Assembly (NCBI GenBank): GCA_948288625.1
Contig: CAOHYA010000001.1
Location: forward strand, 744,001 to 808,000
Source: an uncultured Candidatus Saccharibacteria bacterium
GTDB taxonomy: Bacteria > Patescibacteriota > Saccharimonadia > Saccharimonadales > Saccharimonadaceae
Direction: 5' to 3'
DNA: 64,000 bases
The position numbers and the translations under genes were made by a program. A model generated the notes under the pieces. It did not search any database. It was given only the letters and a program-made list of their open reading frames with translations, and was not told where the DNA came from. This document shows positions 55,423 through 63,842 of this stretch, piece after piece; within the stretch, counting starts at the first letter, position 1, and the number at the start of each line of letters is the position of its first letter.

Positions 55423-56241
55423 TTACTGCTTATTTTGCGCGCTCGCTTGTGCAGCTTGAATAACATTGTCGAAGAGCGCCGTAATTGTTAACGGCCCCAC
55501 GCCACCTTTTATAGGTGTAATGGTTAAGTCTTGGCGTTCACGTACATCTTCCGCGACGTCGCCTACGATGACGCCATTCTCTGAAGCCGTACCGGCATCG
55601 ACGACAACTTTTCCCGGGGAAATCATATCAGAAGTAATTAACCCAGGTACGCCCGTAGCCGAAACGATAACGTCCGCTTTACGGAGCTCTACCTGAAGAT
55701 CAGCTTCATTCGTTTCGTCGAACGTTACTACCGATAAACCGGCTTTTTTCCAAAGCTGAGCCAAAGGAGCACCGACTAACCGCCCCTTCCCTACGATCGC
55801 GATAAGTCGGTCACGCATGGTAACGTTATACCCCGCCAATAACCAGTCGATAGCGGTTGCGGTGGCTGAGATGTATGTTTCGCTTGTACCAAGCCCGTCA
55901 ACATCTTTGTGTGGCGCGATAAGGCCGACCAGTTGATCGGTTTCATCAGGGTTAGACAGAGGGAGCTGAATGATAATGCCATGTATGGTGTCATCGGTAT
56001 TCAAGGCCTTAACAAGCTCGCTTACCTCCGACTGCTTCACCCTCCGCACATCGACATCAATCAAAATGTCTTCGCCGTATACCTGTTTCAGACGTACATA
56101 GGTATCAATCACCGGGTCGTCATTGGCAATAATAATGACGAGCTTTGGGAATGTTTTCCATGCCTGACGTAAGTTACGTACTTGTTTTGCTTGACGCTCT
56201 TTCACATAATCGGCCAATTCGCGTCCATCGAGTATTCTCAT
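55423..56241 (-). CDS. folD: bifunctional methylene-THF dehydrogenase/cyclohydrolase
   Basis: One-carbon metabolism (272 aa). DTYVRLKQ supplies the catalytic Lys region, IIIQLPLS and KDVDGLG are typical, and IVGKGRLVGAPL is the NADP-binding loop. The C-terminal IKGGVGPLT matches the family's GGVGP. The usual PCTP segment is replaced here by a variant (SATATAIDW), which is unusual. glyA (60992) in this window provides the methylene-THF, so the two probably form the C1 supply. One base from the convergent response regulator stop. Confidence 0.92.
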   Translation of the reverse strand: MRILDGRELADYVKERQAKQVRNLRQAWKTFPKLVIIIANDDPVIDTYVRLKQVYGEDILIDVDVRRVKQSEVSELVKALNTDDTIHGIIIQLPLSNPDETDQLVGLIAPHKDVDGLGTSETYISATATAIDWLLAGYNVTMRDRLIAIVGKGRLVGAPLAQLWKKAGLSVVTFDETNEADLQVELRKADVIVSATGVPGLITSDMISPGKVVVDAGTASENGVIVGDVAEDVRERQDLTITPIKGGVGPLTITALFDNVIQAAQASAQNKQ

Positions 56242-56283
56242 ATACTCTTAGCCTAGCAAATACCGTGGTACAATAAAACCATT

Positions 56284-56769
56284 ATGAGTATATTTTCACA
56301 GTTCGCACAATCATCAACGTATTACGATTCAATGAATGGCAACATTTATTCCACTACTTCACCGGAAGATGAAGCAGCCGCAGCGGCGGTTGGTTTATTT
56401 ATTGGTATTTCATTTATCTTATTCGCGATTATCACTTACGTGGTTGTTTCACTGAGCCTCATGCGGATTTTCAAGAAAGCCGGCGTGAAGCCATGGATCG
56501 CCTGGGTACCTTTTTACAACCAATGGAAAACGCTTGAAATTGGTGGCCAGCAAGGCTTCTGGGCTGTATTATCCATAGTTCCGATCGTAAGCCTCGTATC
56601 AGCAATTTTCATGTATATCGCTATGTACCACATCGGTAAGAAACTTGGAAAAGGCGACGCCTTCGTCGTGCTCGGTATCTTCTTGCCAATCGTTTGGTAT
56701 ATCTGGCTTGCCGTCGACAAATCAACCTGGAACGACGAAGCTTCAAACGCTCCTTCATTAGCCAAATAA
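56284..56769 (+). CDS. DUF5684-like integral membrane protein
   Basis: 161 aa with three to four membrane helices. The motif FKKAGVKPWIAWVPFYNQWK between helices and the following GG(Q)QGFWAVLSIVP are typical of the DUF5684 group of small membrane proteins, which often accompany signal peptidases; none is adjacent here. TACAAT (56269-56274) lies 9 nt before the ATG. A hairpin terminator follows. Confidence 0.8.
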   Translation: MSIFSQFAQSSTYYDSMNGNIYSTTSPEDEAAAAAVGLFIGISFILFAIITYVVVSLSLMRIFKKAGVKPWIAWVPFYNQWKTLEIGGQQGFWAVLSIVPIVSLVSAIFMYIAMYHIGKKLGKGDAFVVLGIFLPIVWYIWLAVDKSTWNDEASNAPSLAK

Positions 56770-56782
56770 CCATTTCATCAAA

Positions 56783-56817
56783 AGAAAAATACCGTTCCAT
56801 GAGGACGGTATTTTTCT
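56783..56817. terminator. hairpin between DUF5684 gene and tRNA-Lys
   Basis: AGAAAAATACCGT and ACGGTATTTTTCT form a 13-bp stem with a 9-nt loop. It can terminate on the plus strand and lies 2 nt from the 3' end of tRNA-Lys on the other strand. Confidence 0.85.
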
Positions 56818-56818
56818 A

Positions 56819-56895
56819 TGGAGGGTCAGGTGGGACTTGAACCCACGACATTCTGCTTAAGAGGCAGACGCTCTAACCAGCTGAGCTACTGACCC
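56819..56895 (-). tRNA. tRNA-Lys (CUU)
   Basis: Acceptor stem GGGTCAG/CTGACCC, anticodon loop CTCTTAA giving CTT (56859-56861), T-arm GGGTTCAAGTCCC, encoded CCA (56819-56821). Promoter on the minus strand: TTGCAA, 17 nt, TATAAT (56920-56925). Confidence 0.96.
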
Positions 56896-56993
56896 ACGAA
56901 TAAGTGGGTAACTTGGTAGATTATACCTTTTTGACCGCTGTTTTGCAAGGTAGTATATCGTTTATGAGTAAATTTTGAGATACACGACGAATA

Positions 56994-58166
56994 CTAGCTT
57001 TTTTTGCGAAACTTGAACGCGATCCCTACAACCCCTTCGATTATCAATATAAGCCCGACGCCTGCAAATAAATAATAAAACCACGGCAACGAATCATTGA
57101 ACGTACGTATTCCGAAAAAGTATACTAATAACAACCCTGCCAAGGTTTCGCCTACCATATACGACCAATCGAGGATTGGATGGGCGTTAATGTACGAGTA
57201 AAACCTCTTTATCGGCCCGGCATTTGGGTCATGCTGGTTAGTATAGCTGTCGACGATATTAGAAATCATGGCACGGCGACTTGTGACAGTAGCCGTTTTT
57301 ACGCCGTCAGGCATAGAACCGGATATTACATGGCGCAAAGCCTGTTCAGGTATTCCCAAAATAACCGGAACCGTTTCGATGAAACTGTCCTTTGAATCGG
57401 CAGCCGATAGGCGCACTATCTCTTCGGCATCAGCTTCATCGACAATTCCTTGCGAAAGAAGTTGGCCGATCGCATCGAACGAATCCGCCTCAAGTCGGGC
57501 TATGTCGTCGTATGCCTTTCCAGAGTAGAGCGAATCCAATTCCTTACGGTCAGCTTCGCTATAAGACATTATGAGCTTTTTGCTCTTCGACAATACAATC
57601 GGTGCCTTCGTAACCTTCAGCTTAATGAGTAATTTGTCATCGACGAAAATAACCATCGGAAGGTCTTGCGGTAATACAGGCAGCATCAGCCAATCAGCAT
57701 CACCGTGTATGCGCCAAATTGTATGCGTTTCGACGGCCGCATAATCAATAGTGACGCCGAGCGCTTGCGATGCCTGAATGGCCGTTTCGGGCGAGGCTTT
57801 GCCTATAAGATAACGGATTGCTTGTTTCGTGTCTGAGTCGTCTGAAACGGTCCAATCGGCAGCTTGGTATCCCGCTTCATCGACGTGCATGTCTGCGCCA
57901 AATTCGTTCGCCATTTCTTCGGCTAGCCTACCAGTTGATAGTGAGTATTCCAAGGGACCATCCTCGGTCAGTACTCCTACGAACACATCGTCTTCACTCC
58001 GCGTGATCGGTATGATGAACTCAACATAATACCCATTGATTTCTGACACACCGGCTAAGATTGACCGGGCCTTGAACCACTTCAATAGATCGGCGATATC
58101 AATTCTATTAGGCGAAGAAATGCTCCCGATACCATACTTGTCCGAATCGTCTTGGTAATCTTCCAT
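56994..58166 (-). CDS. membrane protein with large cytoplasmic N-terminus, unknown function
   Basis: 390 aa. Residues 1-300 are soluble-looking, with a mixture of alpha and beta regions and several acidic stretches (EVINGYYVEFIIPITRSEDDV type sequence at about 40-60). The last ~80 residues hold two membrane helices (about 340-357 and 363-382) and end in FRKKS. No family recognised. TATACT (58173-58178) ends 6 nt before the ATG. Single-gene unit. Confidence 0.65.
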   Translation of the reverse strand: MEDYQDDSDKYGIGSISSPNRIDIADLLKWFKARSILAGVSEINGYYVEFIIPITRSEDDVFVGVLTEDGPLEYSLSTGRLAEEMANEFGADMHVDEAGYQAADWTVSDDSDTKQAIRYLIGKASPETAIQASQALGVTIDYAAVETHTIWRIHGDADWLMLPVLPQDLPMVIFVDDKLLIKLKVTKAPIVLSKSKKLIMSYSEADRKELDSLYSGKAYDDIARLEADSFDAIGQLLSQGIVDEADAEEIVRLSAADSKDSFIETVPVILGIPEQALRHVISGSMPDGVKTATVTSRRAMISNIVDSYTNQHDPNAGPIKRFYSYINAHPILDWSYMVGETLAGLLLVYFFGIRTFNDSLPWFYYLFAGVGLILIIEGVVGIAFKFRKKS

Positions 58167-58220
58167 GATGAAAGTATAACAGATTAGGCAACGCTTAAAC
58201 CGTGGGTGTATTATAAGCTC

Positions 58221-58532
58221 ATGACCTACCTACTACTCGCAATACTAATCCTTGCTCCTGTATTATCTTTGATAATCTGGAATGGTATTCATGGTAAGGG
58301 ATATAGAATGCAGATCAAGCTTCCCCCCAAAGGCTCAAAATGGCGATTGCCTGTTCGCATAGGCTTTCTGCTATACGTTGCTATTATGTTTTATGTATTG
58401 ATATTGAGCCGAATAGAAGAAGGTCAGACAGCTGGCAAAAGTGCGGATACTATTACCATTTCGATTATTCTTTTTATCGTAGGCGTATCTTTAGCGATTA
58501 TAGTGGGTGTTATTCGATCGAAGAAACAGTGA
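58221..58532 (+). CDS. small membrane protein of unknown function
   Basis: 103 aa with three membrane helices (about 1-20, 46-63 and 79-99) and a basic loop after the first. No family recognised. I start at the ATG at 58221, because TATTAT (58209-58214) ends 6 nt before it; an earlier in-frame codon at 58206 precedes the -10. It starts 54 nt from the divergent gene at 58166. Confidence 0.6.
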   Translation: MTYLLLAILILAPVLSLIIWNGIHGKGYRMQIKLPPKGSKWRLPVRIGFLLYVAIMFYVLILSRIEEGQTAGKSADTITISIILFIVGVSLAIIVGVIRSKKQ

Positions 58533-58541
58533 GCATAAGCA

Positions 58542-58565
58542 AACAGACCCCATAGGAGGTCTGTT
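58542..58565. terminator. hairpin between small membrane protein gene and tRNA-Arg
   Basis: AACAGACC and GGTCTGTT form an 8-bp stem with an 8-nt loop. T-tracts are short on both strands, so efficiency is uncertain. Confidence 0.55.
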
Positions 58566-58579
58566 AAATATAAGTGCTA

Positions 58580-58656
58580 TGGTACACCCGGACGGATTCG
58601 AACCGCCGACCCTCTGTTCCGAAGACAGATGCTCTAATCCGCTGAGCTACGGGTGC
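58580..58656 (-). tRNA. tRNA-Arg (UCG)
   Basis: Acceptor stem GCACCCG/CGGGTGT (terminal G-U pair), anticodon loop CTTCGGA giving TCG (58620-58622), T-arm GCGGTTCGAATCCGT, encoded CCA (58580-58582). A TACAAT element (58682-58687) lies upstream on the minus strand, overlapping the murB control region. Confidence 0.95.
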
Positions 58657-58724
58657 ATATTTTGTACCAAGTACAGGGGTCATTGTAGCATAATATTTGC
58701 ATTAAAGCTATAATCGACCCAGTT

Positions 58725-59753
58725 ATGGATATACACACGAATATTTCCCTGAAAAATCTAACGACGATGAAACTAGGCGGGCCGGCGCGGTTCTTTGCCG
58801 AAGTGCGCTCACCCGAAGAAGTTCAAGCTGTGTATGAAAACGCTCAGTCAAAGCAAATTCCTGTATTCGTATTAGGTGGCGGTAGTAATGTGATCGCCCA
58901 AGATACGGGTTACCAGGGTTTAATTTTACGAATCCGCATACCTGGCTTCGAAGTGTTGAAAGACGATCTGTATTCTACGATTATCAAAATTGGTGCCGGG
59001 GAAAATTGGGACTCGGTCGTAGAACGGTCTGTTCAAATGAACTTATCCGGCATCGAAACGATGTCGGCGATTCCCGGTACGGCCGGTGCTGCGCCTGTAC
59101 AAAATGTCGGAGCGTACGGCCAAGAAATCTCTGAAACGCTGGTTTCGCTGGAAGCCTATGATACATCGACCAACTCGTTCGTCACGTTACAAAATGCCGA
59201 TTGCGGCTTCAGTTACCGACATAGTATTTTTCGAGGCAAAGAACAAGGCCGCTACGTTATTACGAGCATTACCTTGGAGCTATCAAAAAATCAGCCGCTG
59301 CCGCCTTTTTATGACTCTTTGCAAAAGTATCTCGACGAACACGCTATTCAGGTCTACACTCACCAAACCATTCGCGACGCGGTGGTGGCAGTTCGAAAAG
59401 ATAAGCTCCCCGACCCTGCCGAAAAACCGAGCGCCGGCTCATTCTTTAAAAACGCTATTATCGAGCAATGGCAGTTAACTGAACTGCAAAACACATACCC
59501 GGACGTAAAAGCGTTCGACATGGGCGATGGAACATTCAAAATACCGACCGGCTGGTTGATTGAAAAATGTGGCTTCAAGGGCCAACTCCTTCACGGGGTA
59601 CGCGTAAACGAAAAGAATTGCTTAGTGCTTATCAACGAATCTGCGACCGGTTATGACGACCTAGCCCTTGCAAGGGACGAAATCATCGATAAAGTGCGTG
59701 ATACTTTTCGCATCATGATCGAACAAGAGCCACTCGAGATCCCGCATAGCTAA
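58725..59753 (+). CDS. murB: UDP-N-acetylenolpyruvoylglucosamine reductase
   Basis: FAD enzyme for the second step of UDP-MurNAc synthesis (342 aa, type I MurB). NISLKNLTTMKLGG at the N-terminus, VLGGGSNVI FAD loop, IPGTAGAAPVQNVGAYGQE, GFSYRHSIF (substrate Arg region; the usual Asp is His here), GSFFKN with the catalytic Ser, and the C-terminal Glu near EQEPLEI. TATAAT (58709-58714) lies 10 nt before the ATG. murA is 3.6 kb downstream. Confidence 0.95.
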   Translation: MDIHTNISLKNLTTMKLGGPARFFAEVRSPEEVQAVYENAQSKQIPVFVLGGGSNVIAQDTGYQGLILRIRIPGFEVLKDDLYSTIIKIGAGENWDSVVERSVQMNLSGIETMSAIPGTAGAAPVQNVGAYGQEISETLVSLEAYDTSTNSFVTLQNADCGFSYRHSIFRGKEQGRYVITSITLELSKNQPLPPFYDSLQKYLDEHAIQVYTHQTIRDAVVAVRKDKLPDPAEKPSAGSFFKNAIIEQWQLTELQNTYPDVKAFDMGDGTFKIPTGWLIEKCGFKGQLLHGVRVNEKNCLVLINESATGYDDLALARDEIIDKVRDTFRIMIEQEPLEIPHS

Positions 59754-59791
59754 AAGTTGCAGATTCATAGCAAACCTCTTATGCTATTCAT

Positions 59792-60304
59792 ATGAAACAA
59801 CGCGGATTTACACTCGTAGAAATCGTTATCACCGTTACCATAATGAGCATTCTTCTTACTTTGGCAGTAGTCAACCTCAACTCTAGCGAAGCAAATGCCC
59901 GTGATGCCGAGCGTGCCAGTGACGTCAAGACAATCGCCAACCACATGGAGCTTTATTACAAGAACGGTATCAGCCTTTCGACGACCGTAGGGCGATATCC
60001 TTCGACTGCCGTATTTAATAATGGCGAGACGTCGATGAAAACTTTCTTTCCTGATATAGACCTGCTTTCCGTTACCGCTCCGGGGGCGGCCAATGCCGTT
60101 TCTTCCTTTATTCCTGCTACGAACACCAATCAATCGGAAGGGGGCGTAACCCCTCAACCAACAATTACCCAGTATGTGTATCAGCCTATTCAAACCAATG
60201 GATCTTTATGTACTACAGAGGTTCAAGAATGCCGTAAATTCGCGCTATTTTACCGATCCGAAGTCGATAATTCGATCAAAAAAGTAATGAGCAAAAACCA
60301 ATAG
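59792..60304 (+). CDS. type IV pilin-like protein
   Basis: 170 aa with a very short leader (MKQRG) and the prepilin helix FTLVEIVITVTIMSILLTLA, Glu at +5. The spine continues with DAERASDVKTIANHMELYY. A Cys pair (about 139 and 145, CTTEVQEC) is close to the C-terminus. Likely a minor pilin or pseudopilin. TATGCT lies 6 nt before the ATG. It precedes the pilin at 60422 but has a gap of 117 nt, so it is probably a separate unit. Confidence 0.8.
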   Translation: MKQRGFTLVEIVITVTIMSILLTLAVVNLNSSEANARDAERASDVKTIANHMELYYKNGISLSTTVGRYPSTAVFNNGETSMKTFFPDIDLLSVTAPGAANAVSSFIPATNTNQSEGGVTPQPTITQYVYQPIQTNGSLCTTEVQECRKFALFYRSEVDNSIKKVMSKNQ

Positions 60305-60421
60305 CTCGTCACCCTAGCAAGCCAGAGGCCGCTATGTAAAAAACCGCTTGCGCTTATATCGCTGGCGTAGTAAAGTTATGGCAGAATAATTTGTATTTAA
60401 AATTTAGGGGGCATACTCATT

Positions 60422-60928
60422 ATGAGTCTCACAAACATCAAATCTAAGACACAAGCGCAAAAAGGTTTCACTATCGTCGAACTCTTGATCGTCGTGGTTG
60501 TTATCGCTATTTTGGCTGCAATTACAATCGTGTCTTACAACGGTATCACTGGTCGTGCAAATCACAGTGCATCTAAGTCGGCAGCGACGACCCTTCAGAA
60601 AAAAGCTGAGCTTTATCTTTCAGAAGTAGGTAACTATCCAATTTCAAAGGCTAACCTAGCTGGCAATACCTCGAAATCTTATTACCTTCCAGGTACTGCG
60701 TTCGGAAGTACTGCACCTACGGCTGATGGCGATGGCACTAAAGGTACTAGCTATGCGCAAATCGTACCATGCACCGCATCAGGTACTACCGTCGACGCTA
60801 CGACAATTACTGGCGTAAAAGTATATTACTGGTCATACGGCGCAGAAGGCGTAAGCGTAGGACGAACTGCATTCGCGACACTCGGTGCATGTGCGAATGA
60901 AGTAACAGCTAGCACAATCTACAACTAG
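60422..60928 (+). CDS. type IV pilin, probable major subunit
   Basis: 168 aa. A 14-residue leader, then KGFTIVELLIVVVVIAIL with Glu at +5, and a mature part of ordinary pilin size with a Cys pair (about 111 and 156). The N-helix is near-identical to that of the adhesin-like pilin at 302. AGGGGGC precedes the ATG, a strong Shine-Dalgarno that is rare here, and its codon use and terminator suggest high expression. A major pilin is inferred from size and signals. Confidence 0.82.
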   Translation: MSLTNIKSKTQAQKGFTIVELLIVVVVIAILAAITIVSYNGITGRANHSASKSAATTLQKKAELYLSEVGNYPISKANLAGNTSKSYYLPGTAFGSTAPTADGDGTKGTSYAQIVPCTASGTTVDATTITGVKVYYWSYGAEGVSVGRTAFATLGACANEVTASTIYN

Positions 60929-60944
60929 TATTTACTTACTAACT

Positions 60945-60977
60945 AAAATAAGACGGCCGTGAAAGTCGTCTTATTTT
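60945..60977. terminator. bidirectional terminator between pilin and glyA
   Basis: AAAATAAGACG and CGTCTTATTTT form an 11-bp stem with an 11-nt loop. A/T-rich flanks on both sides allow it to act on both strands. Confidence 0.88.
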
Positions 60978-60991
60978 ATTGTTACGAAAAT

Positions 60992-62218
60992 TTAGTTTTT
61001 GAGCGTAGAGATAATTCTCTGAGCGATATCCACCATATCCTGCTCCATCAACCCTCGAGTTGTCACCGCAGGTGTACCTAGACGAATACCACTTGGTCGG
61101 AATGGAGGTAACTCATCATCAGGAATCGAGTTCGCATTCACGATAATGCCAACACGCTCTAATCGCTCTTGTGCTTCTTTACCGTCAATTCCGAAGCTCT
61201 TGTGTACGTTTGCAAGAATCAGGTGGTTCTTCGTACCGCCTGTTATTAACTCAAGCCCACCTTTTCTCAACTCTACAGCAAGTACTTGGGCATTCTTCAC
61301 TACTTGATCGGCATATTCCTTGAATTCAGGCTGTAATGCCTCATGGAACGCCACAGCTTTGGCAGCGATAGTATTCATATGCGGACCACCTTGCATACCC
61401 GGGAAGATAGCCCTATCAATCAGGGTTGGAATGTTTTCAATTGTTTTTTCCGGGGCTTGCAATGGGCTTCCGACTACTCCTTTCGAAAGGATTAAACCAC
61501 CGCGTGGGCCGCGCAGCGTCTTGTGGGTGGTTGTCGTCAGAACGTGAAAACCGTGGTCGAGTGGATTTTCAGCCACGCCACCGGCAATCAATCCAGCAAT
61601 GTGCGCTATGTCCGCCATAAGCAAAGCACCCACCTCGTTACCAATGGCTGCAAATGCATCATAATCCAGCTCACCGGGGTATGCACTGAAGCCAGCTATG
61701 ATAAGTTTAGGCTTATGCTCAATTGCTAATCGACGCAATTCCTCATAGTCAATTTCACCGGTTTCAATGTTTTTCATTTTATAACGAACGAAGTTATACA
61801 ACTTGGCACTCCGCGTAACCGGCGCACCATGGGTTAGATGCCCGCCATGGCTTAGGTCCATCGCCAAAATGGTATCGCCCGGTTCTAGCCACGCGCTATA
61901 CACCGCTTCATTGGCTGGCGCACCTGAATGAGCCTGTACATTCGCATGGTCAGCATGAAATAATTCTTTGGCACGATCGATCGCCAACTGCTCTAGCTTG
62001 TCAGTATTTTCTTGGCCGCCGTAATATCGTTTTCCTGGATAGCCTTCGGAGTACTTGTTCGTAAATACACTTCCCAAAGCAGCGAGCACGTCATCACTGA
62101 CATAATTTTCACTCGGTATTAACTCGATGACACTTTTCTGTCGGTCTTGCTCGATTGCAATCAAGCTCGCAACATCATCGTCACCCTGCACTACAGGTCG
62201 CACACCATCATCTGCCAT
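60992..62218 (-). CDS. glyA: serine hydroxymethyltransferase
   Basis: PLP enzyme converting serine and THF to glycine and methylene-THF (408 aa). The signature TTTHKTLRGPRGG holds the PLP lysine, with SGAPANEAVYSA and LSHGGHLTHG earlier and GIRLGTPAVTTRG near the C-terminus. Unlike many genes here it has a real leader: TATAAT about 24 nt upstream and a Shine-Dalgarno AGAGGAG before the ATG. Divergent from the HTH-MurA gene. Confidence 0.96.
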   Translation of the reverse strand: MADDGVRPVVQGDDDVASLIAIEQDRQKSVIELIPSENYVSDDVLAALGSVFTNKYSEGYPGKRYYGGQENTDKLEQLAIDRAKELFHADHANVQAHSGAPANEAVYSAWLEPGDTILAMDLSHGGHLTHGAPVTRSAKLYNFVRYKMKNIETGEIDYEELRRLAIEHKPKLIIAGFSAYPGELDYDAFAAIGNEVGALLMADIAHIAGLIAGGVAENPLDHGFHVLTTTTHKTLRGPRGGLILSKGVVGSPLQAPEKTIENIPTLIDRAIFPGMQGGPHMNTIAAKAVAFHEALQPEFKEYADQVVKNAQVLAVELRKGGLELITGGTKNHLILANVHKSFGIDGKEAQERLERVGIIVNANSIPDDELPPFRPSGIRLGTPAVTTRGLMEQDMVDIAQRIISTLKN

Positions 62219-62273
62219 AATATAATCTCCTCTTTACTATCTATTATACAACCTTGCAAACAAGATGTCTTTC

Positions 62274-62302
62274 TTGACTATATATCATAAAAGGTATATC
62301 AT
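62274..62302 (+). promoter_or_regulatory. promoter of HTH-murA
   Basis: TTGACT (62274-62279), 17 nt, TATCAT (62297-62302), then 7 nt to the ATG at 62310. This places transcription start next to the start codon and excludes the upstream in-frame start at 62265. Confidence 0.75.
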
Positions 62303-62309
62303 TATCATT

Positions 62310-63842
62310 ATGGAATCTAAATCATACGCTTCGAAAATTGGTACGTTAATTCAAGAAACACGTCAAAATAAAGGGATGACCCAGAGTGATCTCGCAAAAG
62401 CTTTAAAGACGAGTCAAAGTGCGATCAACCGTATCGAAAAAGGTGGTCAAAATATCAGCCTTGATATGTTAGCTCGTATCAGTGAAGTTTTGTCAAGCCC
62501 TATCGTTACGTTGAACCAAAGTGGTACGGTAAATTTTCGCGTTGAAGGTGGTCATAAACTTTCCGGGCGAATCGTGGCTAAAACCAGTAAAAACGCTGCG
62601 GTTGCTTTGCTGTGCGCATCACTCCTGAACCGTGGTACGACCACTTTACGAAAAGTAGCTCGCATCGAAGAAGTGAACCGTATCATAGAAGTACTCAATA
62701 GCGTTGGGGTAAAAACGCGTTGGTTCGGTGATAATGATTTAGAAATTACTCCTCCTGCCAAATTGAAACTCGACGAAATGGACATTGAAGCTGCCAAGAA
62801 GACTCGCAGTATCATCATGTTCCTTGGCCCGCTCCTTCACCGCTACAAAGAATTCAACCTCCCCTACGCTGGCGGTTGCAGCCTCGGTGAACGAACCGTC
62901 GAACCACACCTCAGCGGCCTGGAACCTTTCGGCCTTAAAGTAAATACCGTCACCGGTAAATATGAAGCGACCGTCACCTCGGCTAAACCTGATCGTGCTA
63001 TCGTCCTTTCCGAACGAGGCGATACCGTCACCGAGAACATTCTTATGGCAGCCGCGACAAATGATGGCGTTACCGTCATTCGTAACGCCAGCCCAAACTA
63101 CATGGTGCAAGATCTCTGTTTATACCTTGAAAAACTCGGGGTAAAAATCGAAGGCATCGGGTCTACCACGCTTACGGTACACGGGTTACGTGATATCAAC
63201 AAAAACGTCGAATACGCTCCCGCCGAAGACCCGATCGAAGTAATGAGTTTCATTGCCGCTGCAATCGTGACTAAGTCCGAAATAACCATCGAACGTGCGC
63301 CAATCGAATTCTTAGAAATTGAATTGAAGTTCCTTGAAAATATGGGCTTCCAGTACGAACTTTCCGATGAATACACTGCTTTGAATGGCTACACGAGACT
63401 CGTCGACATTACCACGAAAGTCAGCACGCTCGTCGCATCGGTAGATAAAATTCACCCACTTCCCTTCCCTGGTTTGAATATCGACAACTTGCCATTCTTC
63501 GCCATTATCGCCGCGTCAGCCAAAGGCCGTACCCTTATTCATGACTGGGTATACGAAAACCGTGCCATTTACTTGGTTGAGCTGAGTAAATTAAATGCCA
63601 AAGTCGAGCTAGTCGACCCGCACCGTATCTACGTCGAAGGCACCACCAAATGGAAACCAGCCGAAGTAATTACACCGCCAGCCTTGCGACCAGCGGTAGT
63701 AATTTTACTTGGAATGTTAGCCGCACCAGGGGTGTCGACACTTCGTAACATCTACTCGATAAACCGTGGGTATGAAGATTTGGCTAACCGCCTGAATACA
63801 TTAGGCGCAAAAATCAGCATCATCCGCGATATCGCCGATTAG
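62310..63842 (+). CDS. murA: XRE-family HTH fused to UDP-GlcNAc enolpyruvyl transferase (MurA)
   Basis: 510 aa. Residues ~5-65 form a helix-turn-helix of the Cro/C1 type (LIQETRQNKGMTQSDLAKAL, then KTSQSAINRIEKG). Residues ~78-508 are a complete MurA (EPSP synthase fold), first step of peptidoglycan precursor synthesis. The PEP-reactive Cys is in AGGCSLGERTV, and KNAAVALLCASL, the N-terminal Lys-Asn pair region, is present. The enzyme is ordinarily ~420 residues; the extra N-terminus is a DNA-binding domain in the same frame, without a gap or frameshift. It could let the enzyme regulate its own or other wall genes. Confidence 0.93.
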   Translation: MESKSYASKIGTLIQETRQNKGMTQSDLAKALKTSQSAINRIEKGGQNISLDMLARISEVLSSPIVTLNQSGTVNFRVEGGHKLSGRIVAKTSKNAAVALLCASLLNRGTTTLRKVARIEEVNRIIEVLNSVGVKTRWFGDNDLEITPPAKLKLDEMDIEAAKKTRSIIMFLGPLLHRYKEFNLPYAGGCSLGERTVEPHLSGLEPFGLKVNTVTGKYEATVTSAKPDRAIVLSERGDTVTENILMAAATNDGVTVIRNASPNYMVQDLCLYLEKLGVKIEGIGSTTLTVHGLRDINKNVEYAPAEDPIEVMSFIAAAIVTKSEITIERAPIEFLEIELKFLENMGFQYELSDEYTALNGYTRLVDITTKVSTLVASVDKIHPLPFPGLNIDNLPFFAIIAASAKGRTLIHDWVYENRAIYLVELSKLNAKVELVDPHRIYVEGTTKWKPAEVITPPALRPAVVILLGMLAAPGVSTLRNIYSINRGYEDLANRLNTLGAKISIIRDIAD

